Shown piece by piece: positions 15,500 to 25,806 of a DNA stretch of 64,000 bases. The notes below the pieces were generated by a model. The model worked only from the letters and a program-made list of their open reading frames with translations. It did no database searches and was not told the origin of the DNA. Each line of letters starts with the position of its first letter. Position 1 is the stretch's first letter. The position numbers and the translations under genes are program-made. Source of the stretch: Haemonchus contortus (Eukaryota; Nematoda; Chromadorea; Rhabditida; Trichostrongylidae); assembly GCA_000469685.2 (NCBI GenBank), contig LS997565.1, forward strand, positions 39,804,519 through 39,868,518, written 5' to 3'.

Positions 15500-15662
15500 A
15501 GAGAATGCTTTGACGGCTCCATTCATTCCCATAGTTGATCATACATTGTTTTGTCTGACGCTTCAAGTAGCTCTCCTACGAAGTGTACTGTGTACTGTAC
15601 GAGAGGAAATGCTTTGACGGCTTCATTTCTTCACACAGTTTATCATACATTATTTTGTCTGT
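15500..15662 (+). repeat. direct repeat, two copies about 104 bp apart
   Basis: AATGCTTTGACGGCT(C/T)CATT followed by ATCATACATT(G/A)TTTTGTCTG occurs at 15503-15560 and 15608-15662. It ends just before a (TA)n stretch at 15688-15715. Confidence 0.8.
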
Positions 15663-15687
15663 GTTTCGAACAGATCATACTATGCTA

Positions 15688-15715
15688 ATATATATATATA
15701 TATAAATATATATAA
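15688..15715 (+). repeat. (TA)n microsatellite
   Basis: Alternating TA run with short AA interruptions. Confidence 0.85.
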
Positions 15716-16259
15716 ACCCCTGTAGATAATATATGTGTCTTGGTTTACATACTTGTGTGTGTCATATTTACCGCTTTCGTTCAGAAATACTCATACTACC
15801 GCGTGGCAACTCAAGAAGAGTTTCTTGGCGAACATGTTACAAGACCACTACACTGTCTGTTTGTCGTCGGATCAAGACTGGCCACAATGCTTGCAGCACC
15901 ATCCAATTGCTTATTGCGATAGGAGCGGTATATGGGATGTCCGATGCATGCGTTGGTCGCAACAGGATAAGCTTTTGCTTGCAATGAATCTACACCACGG
16001 AGGAAGAAACAGCAACATGAGCTTTTGGTAATCCGAATATACCTGTACTGCTTTCTTCATTATGTCTCACCATGTACTCAGTGAGTCTTCCACTTACACC
16101 ATTACCCCACAGCCAACTTGTATCCAAGGCACATGAGACGTCGGTTTGGCACAAAAGTGAAGCGCTGAATCTCACCTGCTTTGAGTAAAATGCTGCAAAC
16201 ACGAAATGCTCGTTCGCTGAAGATTACCGATGCGAACCCTTCGAGAACAGAGTCAATTG
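15716..16259. other. unassigned sequence before LINE copy B
   Basis: Overlapping plus-strand frames of up to 98 codons, none recognised. It may be the degenerate 5' part of LINE copy B. Confidence 0.25.
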
Positions 16260-19200
16260 TGAATGTTCCACCCTGTTCCAGCCATTGAAAAAGAATTTGA
16301 CCATCTCTACTCCCGTTTATCCGAACATCTTCGTTCTCTTCATCCCTATTACATCTGATTTAGTTCCCCATTCCTGCGGATTTCCTGCGTGTGCGGTCAC
16401 AGAGAGCAGCCGGTCCGTAATCAATGTCTCAGTTGACCACTTAACCTGCCAATCCTCTACGCAATGTGCCGAAAGAGAGGAAGAAAACGTCTCCTATTCA
16501 TGCGAAAATTCCTTCGAATGCAGTTTTTGACGACGATGCTGCTAAGCTACTGATCAATGTTCAGCATATTCTAGCTGCTTAAAGCCCAGAAGCATTTCCT
16601 TTATTAGATCAGCTGCTCACGAAGCTGTCTTCTCCATCCCTGGATGCAGTTCATACCAAGAAGGGAGAGTGTTCCATCATGATTCATGACGTCCCGGAAT
16701 CCGACGCTCGCTTATCCGCATCACTTCGACAGCAGTTTACAGAAAGGTGTGTTTCCGAGATTCTTGATGTTCTCGACATCGAAACTCGGCCAATCGAGGT
16801 GTTCCTAATGGGCAAATTTGGCCAAAAGCCCAGACTGATCAAATGTGCCTTCACTTCCAAGAAATTTACGTTTCGAACACTTTCTAAAGCAAAACAGTTG
16901 CAATCTTCACCAAAATTTTCTAGCGTGTTCATGAGAAAATCGATGAATCTTGAGCAAAGAGCGTCGATCGCGGTCCTCGCGCCTGCCGTGCCCACGAACG
17001 TAACCGTGACCAGCACAACTGCGAACGAGTTTTTGTAGTCTACAAAGGTGAAATTGTAAAAGTACCAGATATACCGTTTTTGAAAAGTTCCCAAGCAAAA
17101 AGCTGAGTAGGATTGTGTGCTCTGGAAATGATAGTTGTGAACTTAAGGCTGCAGACATCGCTCTCCCCGACCCTTGCGTCAGAATTGTGCTAATACATAT
17201 AATTGTATATAGGCCTCCGTCATTTCCTCCTACTATAAACGAGCAATGAGGAGAAGCAGTCAGCGATGTAGCTGCGGTATCAATGCCGGTCCTCGCGATA
17301 GGTGATTTCAACACTCCAGAAATCGATTGGGAACAATGGAATAGCTGCAGAGATATCATTCGTCCACTTTTTGATACTTTCGCACCTCACGTATTCAAAC
17401 ATTACGTTGATCAGCCCACTAGGGGTAACAATTTGCTTGACCTTCTGTTTTCAAATGATCAGGATGTCATAAATAGTGTTTCAGTCAAGTCACCAATCGG
17501 CCATAGCGATCATTTCTGTATCTCTTTGGTATCATGGGACGTACTATTCCCTGCACTCCGGTTTTCAAAAGATTTTTTGCTGAATGCCATTACCCTTTTA
17601 TTTGTAGTTACCTATTCGGTAATCAATGGACTCCCTCTTTTGAGTCGGTGACCATTGTTGATGAAAAGTTCATGATGTTCCTCTCTATACTCGAGCACAC
17701 CATAGATCTGTTCGTTCTTTGTGGTTGCACACTGCCCACCAGAGATACCCTACCAGTCTATCTCCAAAACATGATGGACCACAAGGATTGCCTCTTAGGC
17801 CAAACGGAGCGGTGCTTGGACCGAGTATAGAGCTTTTTCAGACAAATTTTCGAACAAGCTCATCAAATTCAATAGCAGTATTGGAAAGAAGATCATTGAA
17901 TCTAGTAGTAAGCATCGCTTTTTCAAGTTTATCAGGTCAAAACTCAAACGCAAATCTTTATTAGCTTATTTGAAATTTCAAGGTAGACACCTAGTAAAAC
18001 ATTTTGAAAAGGCTAATGCCTTGGCGGCTGAGTTTAGCAAGGTGTTCCAAGACGGCAACAATGATCTTCCTCCATTCTCGCCTTACATTTCAAAGCAGAT
18101 GCTGATTTTTCCCATTTTCATGCAAATGATATCTTTGAGCTTCTGAGAAAGTCGTCACGTTCATCCTCGATTACACCTGACCACGTGCCGATCAAGTTCA
18201 TTATGAATATAGCTCACGCTATAGCTATTCCCTTGTCCTATTTATTATATTCAATCAGTCCATGTTTTCTCAAGTTCCTAGATTGTGAAAGCACTCGTAT
18301 CATGAAGAAGGCGCCCTCGTCTGATGGTTCTGATTACAGGCCCATCAGCATTACATCCATTATTGTAGGGTGTTTGAGAAGCTGCTAAAAAGCATATTCT
18401 TGACCATCTTGCAAAGAACAAACTGATTTCTGATTCACAACATGGTTTTGTAACAGGAAGGTCCGTAGTTACGAATATGCTTGAATCACTAATGACCGGA
18501 AGCTGATCTACAAAATTCGTAAATTCGATTTCATGATAAAGTGCACAAGTGGATAGAGGAGTACCTCAGCGAGCGTAGTTGTTAAGTTCGCATAAACAAC
18601 TCTTTTCGGAAGTCTTTCATACAATGAGCAGGGTTCCTCGAGGGAGGGTTATATTCCTAATACTTTTCAATATACATTCTGCGGTCTTGCCCATGATGTG
18701 TGTACACCGTATGCTGAAGATTTGAAATTCTACAAAGTTATTGACTCTCCTCTGCATGCCCATTCCCTACCGTCTTCCGTCGACAGTCCCGTAAGGTGGT
18801 CCACAGCTCCGCAAATTTCTCTGTCCTATGCCAATTCCTGTCATATGCGCTTGAGTCCTCCTGGCTCGTCCACTTACTTCATGGATACTGAGGAGATTTC
18901 TAAGGTAAACGAAATTAAGGACCAAGAGTTCGTGAACAATGATAAGCTTGACTTCTCGTCACATTGTAACCTGATGTGCAAAAAAGCATACCACAGAACC
19001 TATCATATTTTCAAGGCTCTGGCAACCAAGGACACTAGAACGCTTATCTCGGTTCACAAAACTTACATTCGCTCATTAGTTGGGAATGGAACCGTGATGT
19101 TCTGTCCGCACAAAAACAATCACACCGCTTCAATTGAGAAAGTACAAAATAATTTCACCAGAAAAATCCTGATTCGTCGCGACGGCTTTTCGTATTCTAG

Positions 19201-19480
19201 AATACCAAAAACCGAAATACGGAACAAGTTCTATACTTCAGTCCAGAAGAACTTTCTTTGATAATGTATGATTCATAAAATGCTCAGCGAGAGTTCCGCG
19301 GCAAAAATTTCTCAGTTTTACAGCCTTATTCCATCTATCACCAGGGGCGGCCACCTCATATCATCTTTTCCCAGACCTGAAAGCTCCACCAGCACACTTT
19401 TTCCACTGTCAGGGCAGAACTTTAATACCTCCAGTTCAGTAAATTCAAATGCTTCTTAGGCCCTCGAGCGTCCTTCAAAC
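16260..19480 (+). mobile_element. CR1-like LINE copy B, near full length but decayed
   Basis: Order of recognisable parts: an ORF1-like RNA-binding segment at 16679-17038 (IHDVPESDARL, MGKFGQKPRLIKCAF); then from about 17110 the APE endonuclease with IVYRPPS near 17205, GDFNTPEIDW at 17301-17330 and GHSDHF near 17499; a linker; RT with SDYRPISITSI near 18325-18357 and SQHGFVTGRSV near 18436; the catalytic box as YAEDLK at 18710-18727 instead of YADD; then a 187-codon frame (18698-19261) and a terminal piece (19268-19459) of the C-terminal domain. The first part of the endonuclease and RT motif A are missing, and several frameshifts occur. Domain order is diagnostic of a CR1-clade non-LTR retrotransposon. 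Confidence 0.9.
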
Positions 19481-19639
19481 GCTCAATAGCAAAACTCATA
19501 CAAAACTCGTAGAGTGGGCATAGCTGGTACCATGCTTCCATTTTAATCAAATTGCTGTTATTAGTTCAGTCTCTAATGAGGCTGGTATTGTATTTGGTGA
19601 GTAGTATCTAAGGTTGTCTTATACAACGTACTGCTGAAT

Positions 19640-21110
19640 AAACAAACGAGTTCTTTTTCAAGCAGTTCACTTAGGAAGTGGCTATCCCTCTAGCTCTTAT
19701 GTTCAATATCACCATGATGTTAGGCAAAAATCCTTTTATTTGGAAACATGCTATAGTAACACGTATTCCAAAAATCAATGATGCCAAAGTGTCTTGTTTT
19801 GGACCGATAAGCGTCCTTCCCTCTCCACACAAAGTCATGGAGAAAATTCTATACAAATACTTGTTGAACTGGGCAGCGAAACAGCAAGCCTTCTCTCACG
19901 AATAGTTCGGCTTTCTACAAGCAACGTCCACCTACATTCAGCTGATGGATATAACTCGCCCGGATAGAGGCCCTCAATCTAGGCAAAATAGTTGACGTTA
20001 TCTAATTCGATTTTACAAGAGCCCTTGATACAGTATGTATGAACAGCGTACTACTCAAGCTAGAATGTAAGGGGATCCGGAAAAATGCTCTGCGGTGGTT
20101 CAAGTCAAATCTTGCTGGTTGGATAATGAATGTAAGTTTTTCTACCTATATCTCCAAAGTGAGGTGCTGTCCATCAGCAGTACCTCAATGAGGGACCCTT
20201 TCGCCTCTCTTGTTTCTCATATACACAAACGACCTACAAAATTCGTTGAACATTATGACAGACTAAACCTCTCAGCTTACGCTGATGACATCAAGAGCTC
20301 AGTTGCATATGGGGAGAAGGACCGGAATATGGTTCACTCTTTTAAATCGAGAACATGCTTGGGTGGTGTAATCATGGGATTTAAGGATCAATCCTGCGAA
20401 GATCCAATTGTTTTCATTAATAACCTCCACGCTGGAGGTGCACTTCTCTGATGGTTCAGTTGTTGAGCGGTTCGAAACAGTCAAAGATCCACTCATACCA
20501 AAGGTTCGAAATGGTCCCATCATATTGAATTGATATCTAGCAAGGCTTAAGGTATCACATACGTTGTTCAGAAATATCCACAGTTCCGATGTTGTTTCGT
20601 GGATAAAGCTGTATAAAATATATGTTTTTCTAGTAGCTGAATATTGCAGCTCCGTCTGGAGCCCGTCCTTGGTGAAACGTATTCAAAAGTTTGGGAATTT
20701 TCAAAAAATTTTTACAAGAGTCTGCTTATAGAGCTTATCCTAATTGTGACTACCCGCATGCCCTACCGTCTTACCAATCTAGACTCACTTAACTGCATCA
20801 TAAAGGTTTGTTTTACAGGCGCGTCCAGTTAGATTTGGTCCTGGCTTTCAAGGTATTCAGGAGCGAGCTACGGATGGAGCTTTCCGAATACTGGACGTTT
20901 CGACCAGCTAGCGGACGAAGAGGCACATTCCAAATATATAACCACAAAATGGGCAGATGGCATCAAAATCTGAGAGAAAATTGTTTAATTGTACGCACCT
21001 CAAACTCGTGGATGGCGTCTGTGGTCTCTGTCTTCACATTTTTTTGGCATCTGGAAATTCAAGGCACTTCAAAAATTCGATTAAAAAAGTCAATATCTTG
21101 GAATCGTTAT
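19640..21110 (+). mobile_element. CR1-like LINE copy C (RT to C-terminus, decayed)
   Basis: Begins inside the RT domain: FIWKHAIVTRIPKIN near 19737-19781, then an altered NYRP-equivalent GPISVLPSP, motif A as FDFTRALD at 20006-20029 after one stop, and an intact YADD box at 20278-20289 (SAYADDIK). The tail includes AEYCSSVWSPSLVK near 20638 and FRPASGRRGTFQI near 20899-20937. The C-terminal sequence differs from copy B, so this is a different CR1 subfamily. Frameshifts and stops make it non-functional. It lies head-to-tail behind copy B. Confidence 0.88.
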
Positions 21111-21780
21111 GCATTGGTGATGTATCATAAGATCTTTATTTCCTTCTAACAAGCTGGCCTTGCTGCCTTCCAGACTCATCTTGAGATTAAAAGAGTATTA
21201 CTCTGAGAATGCTCGATCCTTTTCTGAAAGCATGTTTTGTATTGGCATAGGGAGGTTAGGCTTGCTGCACACGACCTAGGGTACGAGCAGGAACTTGTCT
21301 TGCTTGCTGTTCCCACGAAGGTAATCAGTATACCCTTGGCTCAAGGCTGCGAGAGCAAGTACCTATGACCCCGGATGCTGCGAAGGCGCACCATAGCCGA
21401 TTTGTGTAGGTTTGTGCAATGTTGCTGGCCATGTGGTTCAGGCGTCGTGGATCTTTGCTGCAAGCTTCTTCTCCCTACGCCGGCGAGAATAAGTGTATGA
21501 CAAACTCTAACACTAAGATTTTTTCTTTGTATTCATGAACATACCTCTCTAACGTGGGCATGAATAAGCTATGATCCGCTCGCATGGTGAATCTAGCAGT
21601 GTCTCTTGTTCTAATTAAACATTCCTTAGGTTCTCAGTGGTTTCGTTCCTGATCTTGATGTCGAGTTAGTTTGTTTTCTTTTATACACCTTTCATGTTTT
21701 TTTTAGATTTGATGTTGTAGGAGTTTAGTCTCTGCCGTCGTAGCTCTCCACTCCGAATAAATAAATCACCTGTATCACTG
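21111..21780. other. region between LINE fragments, no gene seen
   Basis: May include the 3' untranslated part of LINE copy C. It contains TATGACCCCGGATG at 21364-21377, a 14-mer also found at 57449-57462. Confidence 0.35.
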
Positions 21781-22210
21781 TATCCGACTTGTCCTCACGA
21801 ACTTCTCCATTCACGCAAGTCGACTTTGAGCCATCCGTTCCGGTCCTGCTCACGTCGCTTCAATTGTTGGCCGAGCATATTCACAATAGGATCGGCCCAC
21901 CTCAATTTAGGCCTTCCCGGCGCTCGCTTGTGATTCAATGAGACCCAATTTGTTTTCTGGAAGGTCCATCGGTTGTCTTTCAATCGTGCCACATGACCGG
22001 CCCATTCTCGTTTACGTTTATGCATTTCCTGGACAACATCAACAAGGCCACTTCGTCTTCGCAACTCTGTGTTTGTGATATCTTCACGAAGTGACACCTT
22101 GCAAATTCTGCGTTCCATAGATCTTTGCATCACAGCAAATTTCTCTTCGTCTGCCTTTGTAGACGACCAGCATTCTGCGCCATACAACACGCGGGTATCA
22201 CAGTCGAGTG
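21781..22210 (-). mobile_element. RTE-type LINE, 3' end of the ORF2 protein
   Basis: The minus-strand frame ending at 21795 encodes CDTRVLYGAECWSSTKADEE, then MQRSMERRICKVSLR, WAGHVARLKDNRWT and APGRPKLRWAD. These are hallmark C-terminal segments of RTE/BovB-like endonuclease-reverse transcriptases (the LLYG-E-W, ELRRRSG and WAGHVAR boxes). Only about the last 135 codons remain. The 5' boundary is abrupt, at a (AAAT)n tract, as expected for a 5'-truncated retrotransposition product or a microsatellite-adjacent insertion. The retained frame has no internal stops, so this copy may be younger than the CR1 copies. Confidence 0.9.
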
Positions 22211-22213
22211 AAT

Positions 22214-22262
22214 AATGAATAAATAAATAAATAAATAAATAAATAAAAATAAATAAACAAAC
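22214..22262 (+). repeat. (AAAT)n microsatellite
   Basis: About ten units of AAAT with one interruption, abutting the truncated end of the RTE fragment. Confidence 0.9.
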
Positions 22263-22780
22263 CGAAAGACCTCCAGGCAAGTTCCATCAAAAAAATTATA
22301 GGAAGAATTATACGGTCGTCTAGGGGCTCACAAGATTCATGACAGGAACGTTACTCTTTATATCGAGTGTTAGTAGAGAAATCGAAATTGTAAGACATGA
22401 GCTTCTGCTCATACGATCACAACTCGCTACCTTCTGAGCTCTTCCAAGCCTTCTAATTGCAACGCATAAGGTCGAACCTGAATATGGAGGATGGTGATCA
22501 ACAGGCAACAAGAAGACGATGTTCGAAAACCATCAACTACGAGCAGCTGGAATAGGCTGTGCTCGACAAGCTTGACATTTAGAAGGATTGATCTTTCACT
22601 TACGGGTGGTATACAAGATATGGTGATACACTTGAACAAAAAAATCTTGAAGAGGACAGCCAATTCCCTGCCCAGCTATTTGTAGAGATTTGAACGCAAC
22701 GAAGTCTCATCTATAACGTGATCACAGTAGCTAGGAGTAGCTACTTGAATTCTATGAAGAACTACAGATAGAGAACAACC
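22263..22780. other. unassigned sequence
   Basis: Short frames only. Nothing recognised. Confidence 0.3.
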
Positions 22781-23510
22781 TTGATCGTCGATGAGGGCGC
22801 GCATATGGACAACAAAGGTGACACCGAAGCGAAGATCAAGGAAATGGCAGCGAAGGTGAGGCTGAAGCCAGTAATAAAACAGAAAGGAATGACCCTGAAG
22901 AGCATCGTAAACTCTGTAAAGTAGAGCAAGAGAATGTTACGAATTAGAAGAAAAAGGCAAAATCCGTAGTGACGCACAGAGTGAGAGATTTCAACATTCA
23001 GTCCAGCAAGCTCGTGACGATATAGCCGTATTGCAGCAGCAGCTACGACAGGCAAGACAAGCAGTGCGCGACTTCCGAATGACGATCAGTGAATTCAAAA
23101 GTACGAAGTAAAAGTAACGAAGTAAAACACAAAAATTTGGCGGAACAATCGAAAACCCTAACGAGCACTTCATGCAGTGCGCCTTTTGCGAACGTGGAGG
23201 GAACATTATTCTGTGTCCAGTGTACATTTCACGAGACAAGGGAAAGAACGCCTAAACGCCTAAACTATGCACTATTTGCCTCTGCTACAACTGTCCAAGA
23301 GTGCAACGAAACGCGGATGCTACTTCTGCGATCAAAGTTGGTTCCATTCTGCGCCATGTACCATTACAGAGAAGAGCGCATGTGTCGAAAATGAACTGGA
23401 ACTCAGCAACGTTACAATAGCGCCCTCATCCGTGTGCTACGATTGCAAACAATACTCGACGGACGTAGAGTGGAGATATGACTTGAGGCGGTCGGAACTA
23501 TCACGGTGAT
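22781..23510 (+). pseudogene. BEL/Pao-like gag remnant with zinc-knuckle motif
   Basis: A coiled-coil-like segment near 22950-23090 (DIAVLQQQLRQARQAVRDF) is followed by QCAFCERGG near 23174-23200 and, in another frame, CYFCDQSWFHSAPC near 23319-23360, a C-x2-C-x5-H-x3-C pattern. Several frames must be combined and stops are frequent, so the copy is dead. The order coiled coil then cysteine knuckles fits gag proteins of nematode BEL/Pao LTR elements. No LTR or pol domain is seen nearby. Confidence 0.5.
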
Positions 23511-24745
23511 CCGCGAGTTGCAGGATCTGGGTTAGACGAGAAAAAAGTATATATATGTATCTATAATTGTCTTCACTTTCATCATAGAATAGCTGTAATT
23601 TTCTTTGACACAGAAAAGGCCCTATGGAATCGGAAGAACTTCGAAAAAGACCAACTGTGCTCTACCTTGGAATGTTGGAGAATAACCACCCGCACACTCC
23701 GTATATAAGCTTCTGACACTCGTCCATCGTCGACTTTTATTGTATATATCCTAGTCTCTTGGTTTCGTGCGTGTGTGACGATGTGTGCAAACTTGACCGG
23801 AAAATAATAAGCTCTTTTTCTGTGTACCTATAGCTTTGAAATTTGACTGGAGTACGGGTGGGGACATAGGGACACTCGTGGCAGCCCTGCCCGCAGGGGG
23901 CGGAGCGCGCGCGAAAGAAATTTTCAACCGGAAATCCATGGACAAAAACAAATAGGTAAGTAGTTTGTTTTGTTTTAACAGTCACAAAAAAGTTATTGCA
24001 ATGTTCAGGGTGTAGCAATTATGGGTCCAGTAGCATAGGCTACTTCGAAAATTTGATGAATTGATCTAGTGTGTATGCCTTTATCTTATTGTACTCAGGA
24101 ATCAGATGAACCCATAGAAAACAAAAAAGAAATGGACTGTAGTTTGGTGCAGTATCATTTATACAAAACCACATCGAAAAGTGGTCTGAAGGAGCAATCT
24201 TCGCTGGTATCATTTGGAATAGCATTTTTATTCGATCTTGCTTTTTTGGTCACGCATACACTTTTCCCACCACTGCGAATGCAAGGGCCCCTACTTATGC
24301 GTGAGTAAACTCTTTCTCACCAGAAATGGGGTTTGCCCGCCGTCTTTGGCAGATTTGCACATGAAATCGGAGACTTCCGGTGAGACCAAAGAGCATCGGG
24401 AGAGGTACTTGACAACCTTTTCCCGATTTCTTTCGCGTAGCTTGCTTCAGAATAAGTCTGCTACCAGACCGATTACATTCTTGTGCTTCTCTAGCAATTT
24501 CCTTTCTTCAGTTGAGCACTATTTGTTAAGAACGGTGAATTAGACTCACTACATTTGAAAAGTTGTCTAAGATAAGTTGACGTTATGCAAAATATCGGAA
24601 AACAGCAAACGATGTTCATCTTCTGTATAGTGAAGAAAAAAAAAAACAGAAAATCATGTTTATCCCTAGAGGTAAAAAGAAACAGCACTAATAGAACTCT
24701 TTTTTTGAGACCATCATGAGAATATTATAATAACGTTCATATTAC
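23511..24745. other. gene-poor sequence
   Basis: Frames under 102 codons, none recognised. A GC-rich patch (GCAGGGGGCGGAGCGCGCGC) near 23892-23912 stands out. Confidence 0.3.
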
Positions 24746-24750
24746 ATCAG

Positions 24751-25005
24751 GGAAGACGTGGTATAGTGGCAGATGGCGCACACAAACGCATGAGCAGGGG
24801 ATCGAATCCCTGGTCGTACTTGCCCAGGCCGATTAAGCCTTCCTTCTTTTCGAAACCAATTCATTGGTACCAGATCAGACTGGTAGAATTAAAACAGTCA
24901 CTTGCACGTGGGCTGGCTACAGCCCATCATTGTGTAGTACATGTACACATTCGAAAGCACTGCGACTCCGAGTGGGAGCCGGATGTGGGGCGTATCTCAG
25001 AAGAG
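24751..25005 (+). mobile_element. tRNA-derived SINE, copy 1
   Basis: A-box-like TGGTATAGTGGC at 24759-24770 and B-box-like GGGATCGAATCCC at 24798-24810 at tRNA spacing, followed by the family body with GGTACCAGATCAGACTGG and a tail carrying ATTCGAAAGCACTGCGACTC. Open frames through it are incidental. Confidence 0.8.
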
Positions 25006-25517
25006 GGATTGACTGACGTCAAAGACCCCCATATTTAACTGATAGTATTTACGATCGCTACAGCTGATCAGGAGCTAATCGACCAACAAAGTTGACCAGC
25101 CACTACGTCACTGAAATCGCCCTCGCCTTGGAGCACGGGCCTTCTGATGGTCTTGGACGTTGCTGGAAACCTCTGCCATGGCGACAGAAACCAAGGTGGA
25201 TAATATATCCTTCCATGTACCGTGGTGTCTGCAAGGACTTCATGCTGTGCATTTAATCTTTCTAGCAATAGCAAAAGCAATTTACTTTTCAACAGAGTCA
25301 CATAATCGTTCTCAAAGTGAAAAGCAGTGATGCGTGAACTACCGACAGCTATCCATCATTCTACAGTTCTACATCCTTTTGAGAGCAAGTATGTCATGCT
25401 AATAGCGTGTAAAAGTTAAAAAGTAAAGGGTAGCTGTCAGTCAGACTTCCTTCAGCAAATGAAGTGCAATTCATAATATTCAAGCAATATTTAATTCACG
25501 CTCCATCAGTCGCCCTT
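25006..25517. other. gene-poor sequence
   Basis: No recognisable gene or repeat. Confidence 0.3.
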
Positions 25518-25806
25518 TCAATTTTTTTTTGTTAAAGTTGGGTAATTAAACTCACGTACACGATAGAGAATAAGATGAGTATCAACTGAATGAGTGTTCA
25601 TTCTGTCAACAGAGAGTTGATGACTTGTCAATTTCCTTTGCGGATAGACATGACCAGCTAGTTTAACTGATTGAGGTCTCTCTTGGCTTGTGAATTTCGT
25701 CGTCAACACTTTGCCCATGTCTCCTTCTCCAATGAATATTTTAGATGTTGCCGTGATTTCGTGCAATCTTGCTAAACGAGCTCCTTTTCTCATCAGTAGC
25801 TCTTCA
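25518..25806 (-). other. open frame, possible isolated exon
   Basis: A frame of about 95 codons (EELLMRKGARLARLHE near its start; HQLSVDRMNTHSVDTHLILY near its end) with protein-like composition. A possible donor GTGAGT lies just before the frame end. No domain recognised and no convincing companion exons found, so it may be an exon of an unresolved gene or chance. Confidence 0.2.
25531..25552 (-). other. SL1-like sequence
   Basis: On the minus strand GTTTAATTACCCAA (25551-25538) matches the nematode SL1 spliced leader exactly over 14 nt; over 22 nt the match is 18. No following splice donor, SL RNA stem or Sm site is apparent, so it is not an SL RNA gene. It could be a trace of a reverse-transcribed trans-spliced mRNA. 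Confidence 0.35.

Noticed and set aside
24766..25038. 90-codon frame
   Set aside because: Lies wholly within a tRNA-derived SINE.
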